From: an uncultured Bacteroidales bacterium
GTDB taxonomy: Bacteria > Bacteroidota > Bacteroidia > Bacteroidales > Bacteroidaceae
Assembly: GCA_937901185.1 (NCBI GenBank)
Contig: CALCHR010000034.1
Coordinates: 1-24,282 of the forward strand
Direction of reading: 5' to 3'
DNA: 24,282 nt
A model generated the notes under the pieces. That model ran no database searches. It saw nothing but the letters and a program-made list of their open reading frames with translations, and was not told the origin of the DNA. Position 1 is the stretch's first letter; each line of letters begins with the position of its first letter. Of the stretch, positions 7,391 through 14,431 are shown piece by piece. A program made the position numbers and the translations under genes.

Positions 7391-9060
7391 TGTACCAGGT
7401 ACTCTTCGACAATATCCCGATATACGATCCCCGGGACGAGGAGCTCGTCCTTCTGGATCCGGTGGTCCACCTGGCCGTCGGCGAGGCCGGAGCGATGAGC
7501 TTCACCATCGAGCCCAACCACCCCCAATCCTCCCGGCTCACCCGGACCAAGGGCGTGGTGGAGCTCCGGGCTGACGGTCAGCCCATCTTTAAGGGCCGCA
7601 TAAGGAAAGACACCCGGGGCTTCTACAAGTCCCGGGACATCGAGGTGGAGGGCCTCCTGGCCTGCCTCAACGACAGCCTGATCCCTCCCTTCGCTTTTCC
7701 TGGTGACTTCCTGGAGGACGCCGACTACCAGGCCGCCGCAGCAAGCGGCAACGTGGTGGCGTTTTTCCTTGGGTGGCTGCTGGCCCAACACAACGCGCAG
7801 ACCGGACCGGAGCAGCAGATCCAGCTGGGAGATGTGACGGTCGTAGACCCAAACAACTATATCAGCAGATCCTCCAGCAGCTACCTGCCGACCATGGAAG
7901 CGGTGAGGAAGAAGCTGGAGGAGACCATGGGCGGCTATCTGCTGGCCGACTACAGCGGAGAGGTCACGAAGCTGCACTACTATGCCGATCTCCCGCTGAT
8001 CAACATCCAGGAGGTGGACTTCGGGCGGAACCTGCTCGATCTCACCTCCGAGCTCGACAACGCGAACACCTACACCGCGATCCTCCCGATCGGATCGGAA
8101 GGGCTGACCATCGAGGCCCTCCCGGACGGTGAGATCGTCGCCGGCATCTGGAAACAGGGCCGCCTGATCTACAGCAAGGAGGCCGAGGACGCCATCGGCG
8201 GCCGGATCACTCACTTCGAGGAGTGGCCGGACGTAACAGTGGCCACGAACCTCCGGCGGAAGGCGGTGGAACTGCTCACCGGCGAAGGCGTGAAGACCGT
8301 CCAGACCATAACGGTCCGGGCGGCGGACCTGGGTGCAGTCGAAGATCTGCCCCGGTTCATCGTGGGCCGGTATGTCCGACTGAACAGCGCCCCGCACGGC
8401 TTCGCGGATCTGTACCCGCTCATGGAGCTGCAGCCTGACATCCTGGACCCCGCCAACACGGAGATCGTGATGGGGGCAACAGTCAAGGCGGCGACGGACA
8501 TCGCCCACGCGAACCTGCTCGCCAACCAGGAGCAGCAGGACCAGCTCAGGACCAACATCCAGCAGCAGAGGGAGAAGGTCGACTCGCTCACCTCTTCCGT
8601 CCAGACCCAGATCACCCAGGTCATCCAGACCTGCGAGGAGCTCATCCTGTCCGCTACCGGCACCCTCGTGGAGACCTCCGACTTCGACACCTACAAGGAG
8701 ACCGTGGAGGCAGCCCTCTCGATCCTGGAGGACCAGATCCTCCTGAAGTTTACGGAGACCATGGAGAGCGTGACGAATGTCGACGGGGATCTCCAGCGGA
8801 CGGTGGAGACCCTGTCCAAGCACTTCGAGTTTGAGCTTGACGGCCTGACAATCAAAGCAGGCGAGCAGTCCATGAGCTTGAAGCTGGACAACGGCCTCAT
8901 CTCCTTCCAGAAGAACGCGCAGCAGTTTGGCTGGTGGGACGGCGTGGACTTCCACACCGGCAACATCATCATCGACGTCAACGAGCGGGCCCAGTTTGGC
9001 AACTTCGCGGCGATCCCGAGAAGCAACGGCGGCCTATCGTGGCTCAAGGTAAAGGGGTGA
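7390..9060 (+). CDS. Tail hub / Tal-like baseplate protein
   Basis: A 556-aa protein whose start shares a base with the Dit stop (TAATG). Residues 1-350 resemble the gp27-like tail hub fold of Tal/prophage endopeptidase tail proteins: 'MYQVLFDNIPIYDPRDEEL', 'AGAMSFTIEPNHP', 'RKDTRGFYKSRDIEVEG' and 'LPIGSEG...'. A long helical segment rich in Gln/Thr/Glu follows (about 370-480: NLLANQEQQDQLRTNIQQQ and beyond) and probably forms a trimeric coiled coil. The C-terminal 60 residues (SLKLDNGLISFQKN ... WWDGVDFHTGNIIIDV ... FIPR-like end) form a small conserved tip module. I see no metallopeptidase or lysozyme motif, so a structural hub is safer than 'endopeptidase'. Confidence 0.78.
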   Translation: MYQVLFDNIPIYDPRDEELVLLDPVVHLAVGEAGAMSFTIEPNHPQSSRLTRTKGVVELRADGQPIFKGRIRKDTRGFYKSRDIEVEGLLACLNDSLIPPFAFPGDFLEDADYQAAAASGNVVAFFLGWLLAQHNAQTGPEQQIQLGDVTVVDPNNYISRSSSSYLPTMEAVRKKLEETMGGYLLADYSGEVTKLHYYADLPLINIQEVDFGRNLLDLTSELDNANTYTAILPIGSEGLTIEALPDGEIVAGIWKQGRLIYSKEAEDAIGGRITHFEEWPDVTVATNLRRKAVELLTGEGVKTVQTITVRAADLGAVEDLPRFIVGRYVRLNSAPHGFADLYPLMELQPDILDPANTEIVMGATVKAATDIAHANLLANQEQQDQLRTNIQQQREKVDSLTSSVQTQITQVIQTCEELILSATGTLVETSDFDTYKETVEAALSILEDQILLKFTETMESVTNVDGDLQRTVETLSKHFEFELDGLTIKAGEQSMSLKLDNGLISFQKNAQQFGWWDGVDFHTGNIIIDVNERAQFGNFAAIPRSNGGLSWLKVKG

Positions 9061-9065
9061 TTTGA

Positions 9066-10862
9066 GTGGCCCAGAGTGGCTCTATAAATACAAGGTTTAC
9101 GTCGTGGGATCTTTTGCGTTTTAGGTGGTATATAACCTCGCAAGATATCCCCCTAAACACCTCGTACATCAGCTGGGACTTGTCCTTAGTGTCCGAGTCG
9201 GACGGCCAGATCAACTCTACCGCCGAGAAAAGCTGGCAAGTTTACGTCAACGGCGTCAAATACGAAGGCAAGACGAGCGTCGCTATTGGTAACAACCAGA
9301 CGAAAACCCTCGCCAGCGGAACGTCGACGATCCAGCATAACACGGACGGCAGCAAGTCCTTCCCCTTCCAGTTTTATCTTGATCTGGATATAACCTTCAG
9401 CGGCGAAAAGATCAATACCGTGTCGGGGTCCGGCACGGGTGTGCTGGACATCATCCACCGGGCCTCGCGCCCTTCGCTGGTGACCTGGCCAGACTCGACC
9501 GCGAATGTGGGCGACTTTGGCGTGGAGTTTTCGATCCACATGAACCGCCAGCACTCCTCCTTCACCCATACCGTCCGGTATGAGTACGGGAAGCGGACGG
9601 GCACGATCGCCACCGGCGTTGGCACTGGCACGACCTGGGCGGTGCCGCTCAGCTTCATGAACGACATCCCCAACGCGACCAGCGGCTCCGGCTGGATCTA
9701 CGTCGACACCTACAACGGCAGCACCAAGGTGGGCACGATGCGGACCGGCTTCACGGCCACCGTCCCCGCCAGTGTAAAACCCACCTGCTCGCTGACCTTG
9801 GAGGACATCACCGGCATCGACGATATATACGGCTCCCCGGTGCAGGGCCTGTCGAAGATCAAGATCACGGTGAACACCACGCCGGCGTATAGCTCGCCCA
9901 TTACATCCGGCACGATCAACGCCGAAGGTGCGAACCACACCGGCCTGAGCGCGACCACGGGCGTGCTGCAGGTCGCTGGCAGCTCTAAGATCTCCGCCAC
10001 GGTCAAAGACTCCCGCGGCCGTAGCGGATCCACGAGCTACACCATGAACGTCCAGGCCTACAAGCCCCCGCAGATCTCCAGCCTCACCGTCCACCGGTGC
10101 GACGCAGACGGCACGGAAAACGACCAGGGCACTCACGTCCGGGTCCTCTTCAGCGCTGTGATCTACGGCATGGGCGGCAAAAATACCGCTCGCTATACCC
10201 TGCGGTATAAAAATACCACCGAGTCCACATGGGCCGAGGTGGCCCTCTCCGCTCTCGACAATGTTTTCACAGTGACCGGCCAGGGGCACATCTTCCCGGC
10301 GGACGAGTCCAGCTCCTACGACGTAGAGGTCACCGCAGCGGACCGGCATGGCTCGGCCACACGGGCGACCAGCGCCTCCACGGCCTTCTCTCTCATGGAC
10401 TGGCACCCGAGCGGTACGGGTATCGCCTTCGGCAAGGTCTCCCAGAAAGAGAACACCATGGAGATCAGCCTGGACGTGGAATTTTTGGGCAAGGTGAAGG
10501 GCACCATCTTCGACGCCATCTACCCGGTGGGAAGTATTTATTTTTCGTACAACCACACCAACCCGGGGACCCTTTTCGGCGGCACCTGGGCTCGGATCCA
10601 GAACGCCTTCCTGTGGGCCGTAGACGGCAGCGGCACGATCGGCCAGACGGGTGGTGCGAAGGAGGTCACCCTGACCGTGGACCAGATCCCGGCACACGAT
10701 CATGGCGGAACGTACACCAACGCAGGCACGGCCCGGACCCACGCCTGGCTAACGTCTAACGGCTCCGCCATGGGCTACGACTCGGTGGAGGTAGGCGGCG
10801 GGAAGGCCCATAACAATATGCCGCCATATATCCAGGTGTCGGTCTGGCGCCGCACCGCATAA
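9066..10862 (+). CDS. Tail tip/fibre protein, DUF859-like with Gp10_C-type end
   Basis: A 598-aa protein with two recognisable parts. Residues 1-460 resemble the siphovirus DUF859 family (PF05895): MAQSGSINTRF..., 'RFRWYITSQDIPLNTSYISWDL', then immunoglobulin-like beta repeats ('RPSLVTWP', 'VKPTCSLTLEDITG', 'KPPQISSLTVHRCDADGT'). The last 130 residues (AIYPVGSIYFSYNHTNPGTLFGGTW through IPAHDHGG to MPPYIQVSVWRRTA) match the tail-collar/baseplate Gp10 C-terminal type domain found at receptor-binding tips. The start is a GTG at 9066 with AAAGGGGTGA at 9051-9060, close to the ideal ribosome binding site and overlapping the previous stop. It probably sits at the tail tip and contacts the host surface. 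Confidence 0.75.
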   Translation: MAQSGSINTRFTSWDLLRFRWYITSQDIPLNTSYISWDLSLVSESDGQINSTAEKSWQVYVNGVKYEGKTSVAIGNNQTKTLASGTSTIQHNTDGSKSFPFQFYLDLDITFSGEKINTVSGSGTGVLDIIHRASRPSLVTWPDSTANVGDFGVEFSIHMNRQHSSFTHTVRYEYGKRTGTIATGVGTGTTWAVPLSFMNDIPNATSGSGWIYVDTYNGSTKVGTMRTGFTATVPASVKPTCSLTLEDITGIDDIYGSPVQGLSKIKITVNTTPAYSSPITSGTINAEGANHTGLSATTGVLQVAGSSKISATVKDSRGRSGSTSYTMNVQAYKPPQISSLTVHRCDADGTENDQGTHVRVLFSAVIYGMGGKNTARYTLRYKNTTESTWAEVALSALDNVFTVTGQGHIFPADESSSYDVEVTAADRHGSATRATSASTAFSLMDWHPSGTGIAFGKVSQKENTMEISLDVEFLGKVKGTIFDAIYPVGSIYFSYNHTNPGTLFGGTWARIQNAFLWAVDGSGTIGQTGGAKEVTLTVDQIPAHDHGGTYTNAGTARTHAWLTSNGSAMGYDSVEVGGGKAHNNMPPYIQVSVWRRTA

Positions 10863-10878
10863 CAAGGAGGACGCATAG

Positions 10879-12168
10879 ATGAGAATACTGCAGAACTTAC
10901 GCATGGATCTGGCCCGCTGTGGCTGCAAGCCTATCGTGGGCGCGGTCCAAGGCGAAGCCAACACCCGAGTCCTTGTCATCTCCCTATTTGACAACGGCGT
11001 CGCGTGGGAGGCACCTGCCGGGGCCACGGCCGCGGTGGCCTTCTCCAAACCCGACGGCCACAAGGGCCTCTACGACACACTCCCCGACGGCACGCCCGCC
11101 ACCAGCATCAACGGCTCCGTGGTGACGATCACCCTCGCGCCCCAGGTGCTGACCACGGCGGGAGAGGTCCTCACCTCGGTGGTCTTTAACGACGCCGAGC
11201 TCGATCAGCTGGCGACCTTCCCCTTCCGGATCCGGGTAGAGCCTAACCCTGCAGCCGGGGAGCAGATCTCCAACGGATATTATAAATACACCACGATGGG
11301 AGAGATAAATCGGGCGCTTGGGGAATCCTGCCCCGCGATCATCTGCGAGGAAAGCGGCAGCATAATCAACCTAAACGACTCCAGCGACCGGCTGCTGCAA
11401 GGTCTCACCCTCTACGGCAAGACCACCCAGGACGGAACGCCCGCACCCGAGGCGCCTGTGGAACTGGTGAAAGCTGGCGCAAGCGGCAGCATTGTTTCGA
11501 CCATTACAGACGGAACGGACAGCAATGTGCAGACCGTCACCGCCCAGACACCCAATGGCCTGCCTGGTATTCCCGCGGAAAGCGGGGGCAACTACACCGA
11601 CGAAAACGGGCAGCAGTGGATCTGTGACGAGATCGATTTTGCCCGTGGTGTGTATGTGCAAAGAGTTAGAGAATTGGATTTTGCGACATTCAATTGGAAA
11701 GCTACCTCTTTTAGCAACGATGTCCAAAAAGGATATTATGCGAAGGTTAACGGGTTCTATAATTCAAGAAATAACTTTTTCCATACGCACTACAGGTGGT
11801 TAGGTTTTACCGTCAATTCCGGTTCTGGCACAAATGCTGTCGGTTCTTCGCAAACTGCATTTAATGCCAGAAAAATAGGTGAGATCGGTTTTTGTAGCAA
11901 GACTGACGGGCAAGATTATTTTGGCGTTGTCGTTGGAATCAACGATGGCACACCAGTCGGAACGCTTCAGCTTGTTTGTGTCGAACCCATCGAAACGCCT
12001 TTGTCCGCAGAGGAGCTGGCGCAGTATGCGGATCTGCACACCAACAAGCCCGAAACAACCGTGTATAACGATGCCGGGGCGGGCATGAAGATCGCCTATG
12101 TGGCGGACACAAAGCTGTATATCGACAAGAAGCTGGCCGAGATCAGTGCGGCAATGCTCAACGCATAA
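10879..12168 (+). CDS. BppU-like baseplate upper protein / receptor-binding protein
   Basis: A 429-aa protein with AAGGAGG at 10864-10870, 8 nt before the ATG. Residues 1-130 match the BppU N-terminal domain (DUF2479-like) that anchors receptor-binding proteins to the siphovirus baseplate: 'VQGEANTRVLVISLFDNGVAW', 'AAVAFSKPDGHKGLYDTLPDG', 'VLTTAGEVLTSVVF' and 'TFPFRIRVEPNP'. Residues about 150-250 contain 'LTLYGKTTQDGTPAPEAPVELV', a linker seen in many gut phage tail proteins. Residues about 255-370 (11640-11990) form an aromatic, Asn-rich beta domain written in clearly AT-richer codons. The end returns to a conserved module (TPLSAEELAQYADLHTNKP ... MKIAYVADTKLYIDKKLAEI). The middle is the likely host-specific part. 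Confidence 0.72.
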   Translation: MRILQNLRMDLARCGCKPIVGAVQGEANTRVLVISLFDNGVAWEAPAGATAAVAFSKPDGHKGLYDTLPDGTPATSINGSVVTITLAPQVLTTAGEVLTSVVFNDAELDQLATFPFRIRVEPNPAAGEQISNGYYKYTTMGEINRALGESCPAIICEESGSIINLNDSSDRLLQGLTLYGKTTQDGTPAPEAPVELVKAGASGSIVSTITDGTDSNVQTVTAQTPNGLPGIPAESGGNYTDENGQQWICDEIDFARGVYVQRVRELDFATFNWKATSFSNDVQKGYYAKVNGFYNSRNNFFHTHYRWLGFTVNSGSGTNAVGSSQTAFNARKIGEIGFCSKTDGQDYFGVVVGINDGTPVGTLQLVCVEPIETPLSAEELAQYADLHTNKPETTVYNDAGAGMKIAYVADTKLYIDKKLAEISAAMLNA

Positions 12169-12181
12169 GGAGGTAAAACCT

Positions 12182-12601
12182 ATGTATGAAGTAACAAAGA
12201 ACGTCATCAAGTCCGGCAGCTTCGAGCTGACCGACATCCTCACCAAGATCGACACCCTCTGGATGCAGGGCAGCCTGACCGACGCCCAGCGGCTGGAGCT
12301 GATCGACATGGCAAGAGCCAAGGCAGACCCCTCCCACAGCTTCGCACCGCTGCAGGCGCAGATCGACGCCCTGGCGGCTCGTGTGGCTGCCCTGGAGAAC
12401 AAAACAGAGCCCGCTGACCCCGATGCACCGGCGGACGACTATCCGGCCTACGTGCAGCCCACAGGCGCCCACGACGCCTACCACGCAGGTGACAAGGTGA
12501 CCCACGGCGGCAAGCGGTACGTCTGCATCGCTCCGGAAGGTGTGGCGGTCGTATGGGCCCCGGATGTCTACCCGGCATACTGGGAAGAAGTAATTGAGTA
12601 A
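12182..12601 (+). CDS. Small tail-associated protein with carbohydrate-binding-like C-terminus
   Basis: The start is the ATG at 12182: AAGGAGGT at 12167-12174 precedes it by 7 nt, while an earlier in-frame GTG-type start at 12098 would lie inside the previous gene. The 139-aa product has an N-terminal helical part (VTKNVIKSGSFELTDILTKI, then 'MARAKADPSHSFAPL'), a coiled-coil segment 'QIDALAARVAALE' and a Pro/Asp linker. The last 50 residues are aromatic (YPAYVQPTGAHDAYHAGD, KVTHGGKRYVCIAPE, YPAYWEEV), like the short chitin/CBM5-12-type modules of phage tail and lysin proteins. It probably decorates the tail or helps surface binding. The family call for the first half is unknown to me. Confidence 0.7.
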   Translation: MYEVTKNVIKSGSFELTDILTKIDTLWMQGSLTDAQRLELIDMARAKADPSHSFAPLQAQIDALAARVAALENKTEPADPDAPADDYPAYVQPTGAHDAYHAGDKVTHGGKRYVCIAPEGVAVVWAPDVYPAYWEEVIE

Positions 12602-12616
12602 CGGAGGGCGAGTCCA

Positions 12617-12910
12617 ATGGAGTACTTAGCTACAGCCGCCACCTTCATCGGGTACCTCGGGGTCCTCGCGGGAGCTGTGGCGGCGCTGATGAAGTGCCTG
12701 AAAGAGCAGGCGAAAATCCGGGAGGGGCAGAAGTGCCAGCTCCGGACCGATATGCTGCGAACCTACCACAAGAACAAGGATGCCAAGCGGCTCCGCCAGT
12801 ATGAGGCGGAGAACTTCGTCCTCATGTACCAGGCCTACAAGGCCATGGGTGGCAACAGTTTTATCGACGAGATCTACGAGCACGTAACACAATGGGAAGT
12901 TGAAACATAA
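12617..12910 (+). CDS. Small membrane-anchored protein of the lysis cassette (function unknown)
   Basis: A 97-aa protein with one hydrophobic N-terminal helix (residues 4-27, LATAATFIGYLGVLAGAVAA) followed by a strongly basic cytoplasmic-type segment (KEQAKIREGQKCQLRTDMLR...KNKDAKRLRQYE). ACGGAGGG stands 9-16 nt before the ATG. It lies between the tail genes and the two-helix holin candidate plus endolysin. A single-helix protein with a large polar domain could be a holin partner, an antiholin or a spanin-like accessory, but nothing in the sequence decides this. Confidence 0.65.
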   Translation: MEYLATAATFIGYLGVLAGAVAALMKCLKEQAKIREGQKCQLRTDMLRTYHKNKDAKRLRQYEAENFVLMYQAYKAMGGNSFIDEIYEHVTQWEVET

Positions 12911-12922
12911 GGGGGTAACATT

Positions 12923-13126
12923 ATGGAACTGTTAGCGAAGAACCTGGCGAACCTCATCAAGGTCAAGACCATCGTGACCATCGCGGTCATCGCGGTCTTC
13001 TCCGCACTCGCTCTTAGAGGCGACATCACCCCGGACAATGTGATGATCGTCGTGACCGCTGTGGTGTCCTTCTACTTTGGCACCCAGCACGAGAAGCCTG
13101 TCGTGACAGGAGGCGGTCAGGCATGA
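12923..13126 (+). CDS. Putative holin (two transmembrane helices)
   Basis: A 67-aa protein with two hydrophobic helices (about residues 14-32, VKTIVTIAVIAVFSALAL, and 38-53, NVMIVVTAVVSFYFGTQ) separated by a short polar turn (RGDITPD) and a polar tail. The gene overlaps the endolysin start by ATGA, the typical holin-lysin arrangement. AAGGGGGTAA precedes the ATG. Size, two-helix hairpin and coupling to the lysin support a class II-like holin that lets the amidase cross the membrane; the family is too diverse to be certain. Confidence 0.65.
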   Translation: MELLAKNLANLIKVKTIVTIAVIAVFSALALRGDITPDNVMIVVTAVVSFYFGTQHEKPVVTGGGQA

Positions 13127-14088
13127 GTAGGATCCCCAAGCTGTACATCAACCCCGGCCACTCCGACATAGATCCCGGCGCCGTCGGGTACGAAGTCGAG
13201 CGGGAGCTCAACGTCAAGGTCTCCAACTTCCAGCGGGACCACCTGCTGGCCAACTACCTGGTCGAGATCCGGATGAGCTCCGGCAGCGTGGACAGCCTGA
13301 CGGCCGTCGCCAACGACGCCAACGCCTGGGGTGCGGAGCTGTTCGTCTCCAACCACTTCAACGCAGCGGGCGGGGATGGCTTCGAGGCCTATATCTACTC
13401 CAAGAAGACCACGCACCTGGGCGAGATCTTCGCCAAGCACGTCAAAGCGGCCGGCCAGAACCTCCGCTACCCGGACACGGCCGATATGCCCATGGGCGTC
13501 AAAGTACGCCCTGGCCTGCTGGTGCTCAAGCTGACCACGATGCCCGCGATCCTGACCGAGGGCGCCTTCGTGGACAACCTGAAGGACATCTCCGACTGGA
13601 ACGACGACGCCGAGCTGAAGAAGCTGGGCATCGCCTACGCGGAGGCCTGCGCCGAATACATGAAGCTGGAGAAGAAGGTCGTCGAGCCCAAGCCGGTGGT
13701 CCCTCGCATCAGCTACCGCGTCCAGGTCGGCGCCTTCAGCAAAAAGGCCAACGCCGAGCGGAAGATGCAGGCCGTCCAGGCCGCAGGCTTCGACGCCTTC
13801 GTGGTCAGCGTGGACGGGAAGCTCTGGCGGGTGCAGGTGGGTGCCTTCGAGGAGAAGGCCAACGCCGTCAAGCTGCAGACTCAGCTGCAACGGGCTGGCT
13901 TCTCCGGCTACGTCACGACCCTCAGCGGCGAGGCCGTCATCGAGCCGAAGAAGACCATCGGCGCGATCGCCCAGGAAGTGATCCGCGGCGACTGGGGCAA
14001 CGGCTCCGATCGGCAGAAGAAGCTGGCGGCGGCCGGCTACGACTACAAGGCCGTGCAGCTCAAAGTCAACGAGATCCTTATGAAATAA
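13123..14088 (+). CDS. Endolysin: N-acetylmuramoyl-L-alanine amidase with SPOR and CW_7 domains
   Basis: A 321-aa cell-wall hydrolase that cuts the MurNAc-L-Ala bond at the end of the lytic cycle. Residues 5-180 are an Amidase_3 domain: the zinc site is visible as His13 (NPGHSDIDPG), Glu28 and His78 (SNHFNA), and Glu146 (ILTEGAFVDN) is the catalytic Glu. Residues about 198-268 form a SPOR-like pair of repeats (VQVGAFSKKANAERKMQAV and VQVGAFEEKANAVKLQTQL). Residues 278-320 (IAQEVIRGDWGNG ... AAGYDYKAVQLKVNEIL) match the CW_7/Cpl-7 cell-wall-binding repeat in a single copy. No signal peptide is seen, so release should need the holin. The start overlaps the holin gene by 4 nt. Confidence 0.93.
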   Translation: MSRIPKLYINPGHSDIDPGAVGYEVERELNVKVSNFQRDHLLANYLVEIRMSSGSVDSLTAVANDANAWGAELFVSNHFNAAGGDGFEAYIYSKKTTHLGEIFAKHVKAAGQNLRYPDTADMPMGVKVRPGLLVLKLTTMPAILTEGAFVDNLKDISDWNDDAELKKLGIAYAEACAEYMKLEKKVVEPKPVVPRISYRVQVGAFSKKANAERKMQAVQAAGFDAFVVSVDGKLWRVQVGAFEEKANAVKLQTQLQRAGFSGYVTTLSGEAVIEPKKTIGAIAQEVIRGDWGNGSDRQKKLAAAGYDYKAVQLKVNEILMK

Positions 14089-14104
14089 GGGCTCGGAGTA
14101 GTTT

Positions 14105-14144
14105 GACTTTTTACATAGTACCAAATGGCACTATTGAAAAAGTC
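14105..14144. repeat. 40-nt near-perfect palindrome downstream of the endolysin
   Basis: The outer arms GACTTTTT (14105-14112) and AAAAAGTC (14137-14144) are perfect. A 2-nt internal mismatch follows, then ATAGTACC (14115-14122) against GGCACTAT (14127-14134) with a single A-C mismatch, closed by an AAAT loop. Fifteen of 16 arm positions pair. No T-run follows, so it is not a simple terminator; it may be a protein-binding site, an mRNA 3' structure or a recombination site. Confidence 0.75.
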
Positions 14145-14161
14145 CAACCAATACAGCACAG

Positions 14162-14200
14162 AAAAAGCCCCGGGGTGATCAGCCTCGGGGCTATTTTTTT
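14162..14200. terminator. Bidirectional intrinsic terminator after the late operon
   Basis: The stem AGCCCCGGGG / CCTCGGGGCT (14166-14192, about 10-11 bp with G-T pairs) is followed on the + strand by ATTTTTTT and on the - strand by TTTTT (A-run 14162-14166). It ends the late transcript on the + strand and should also stop leftward transcripts started at the promoter near 14431. Confidence 0.88.
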
Positions 14201-14232
14201 ATGAAAAAAGTGGAAAATTTTTGAAATAATAC

Positions 14233-14261
14233 TTGACAAATGCACGCATTGCGTGTATAAT
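14233..14261 (+). promoter_or_regulatory. Consensus sigma-A promoter (rightward)
   Basis: TTGACA at 14233-14238 and TATAAT at 14256-14261, both exact consensus, with a 17-nt spacer; the start should be near 14268. It drives the 41-codon ORF and probably the two genes after it. Such an ideal promoter is normally held in check, and the spacer contains a palindromic operator. Confidence 0.88.
14240..14258. promoter_or_regulatory. Palindromic operator in the promoter spacer
   Basis: CACGCA-T-TGCGTG at 14243-14255 is a perfect inverted repeat filling the -35/-10 spacer; with flanking AT/AT it extends to a 19-nt palindrome with one mismatched pair. Its placement predicts a dimeric repressor that blocks RNA polymerase. 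The small HTH protein encoded at 14750 is one candidate; a repressor outside the window is another. Confidence 0.65.
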
Positions 14262-14294
14262 AAATAATGTCAGGAGGGGGTAGGAGGTAGCCCC

Positions 14295-14420
14295 ATGAAA
14301 ATCAAAATCACCTTGAGCATCGAAATCCAGCACGAATCCAAAAAGAAAGACCCCGCACCTAAGAAACCCCAGGCACAGAGTCAATCCCTTGAAAACACGA
14401 TCATTATAAACCAAAAGTAA
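14295..14420 (+). CDS. 41-aa small protein of unknown function
   Basis: ATG at 14295 with AGGAGGT at 14282-14288 (6 nt spacing), downstream of an exact consensus promoter, ending in TAA at 14418. The peptide starts MKIKITLSIEIQHE (alternating hydrophobic/polar, strand-like), then has a Lys/Pro/Gln-rich middle (SKKKDPAPKKPQAQSQS) and ends TIIINQK. It is very basic and has no transmembrane segment. I do not recognise it. The promoter and ribosome binding site argue that it is translated; the antisense promoter beyond its 3' end and the complementary segments around it argue that its expression is tightly controlled. A DNA- or RNA-binding or regulatory peptide is plausible. Confidence 0.6.
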   Translation: MKIKITLSIEIQHESKKKDPAPKKPQAQSQSLENTIIINQK

Positions 14421-14431
14421 ATATTTGTCAA
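14403..14431 (-). promoter_or_regulatory. Consensus sigma-A promoter (leftward, antisense)
   Basis: On the - strand TTGACA (14431-14426) and TATAAT (14408-14403) are both exact consensus with a 17-nt spacer. It points left, back across the 41-codon ORF and towards the + promoter at 14233, so the two promoters are convergent. Confidence 0.8.

Larger units (their letters stand above)
14162..14396 (-). ncRNA. Predicted antisense RNA to the 41-aa ORF
   Basis: A transcript from the leftward promoter would begin near 14396 and reach the - strand T-run of the bidirectional terminator at 14162, about 235 nt. It would be complementary to the ORF's leader, ribosome binding site and most of its codons, and would cross the opposing promoter. 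No ORF on it has a convincing ribosome binding site. The existence of the RNA is inferred only from the promoter and terminator. Confidence 0.5.

Noticed and set aside
7369..8955. 528-codon open frame on the - strand across the tail hub gene
   Set aside because: GC-rich third-position bias of the real + strand gene keeps the antisense frame open; the product shows no domain and no start signal.
9186..10742. 518-codon open frame on the - strand across the DUF859-like gene
   Set aside because: Same antisense effect; the + strand protein has clear family features at both ends.
12098..12181. Upstream start for the 139-aa protein gene
   Set aside because: It would overlap the previous gene by 71 nt, while the ATG at 12182 has an ideal AAGGAGGT at 7 nt.
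14199..14414. 71-codon hydrophobic frame on the - strand inside the predicted antisense RNA
   Set aside because: Its TTG start lies upstream of the predicted RNA start, no ribosome binding site precedes any internal start, and it is antisense to the better-supported 41-codon ORF. The hydrophobic tail (LLTLFIIHAMRAFVKYYF) is notable, so it is worth a second look if the antisense RNA proves real.
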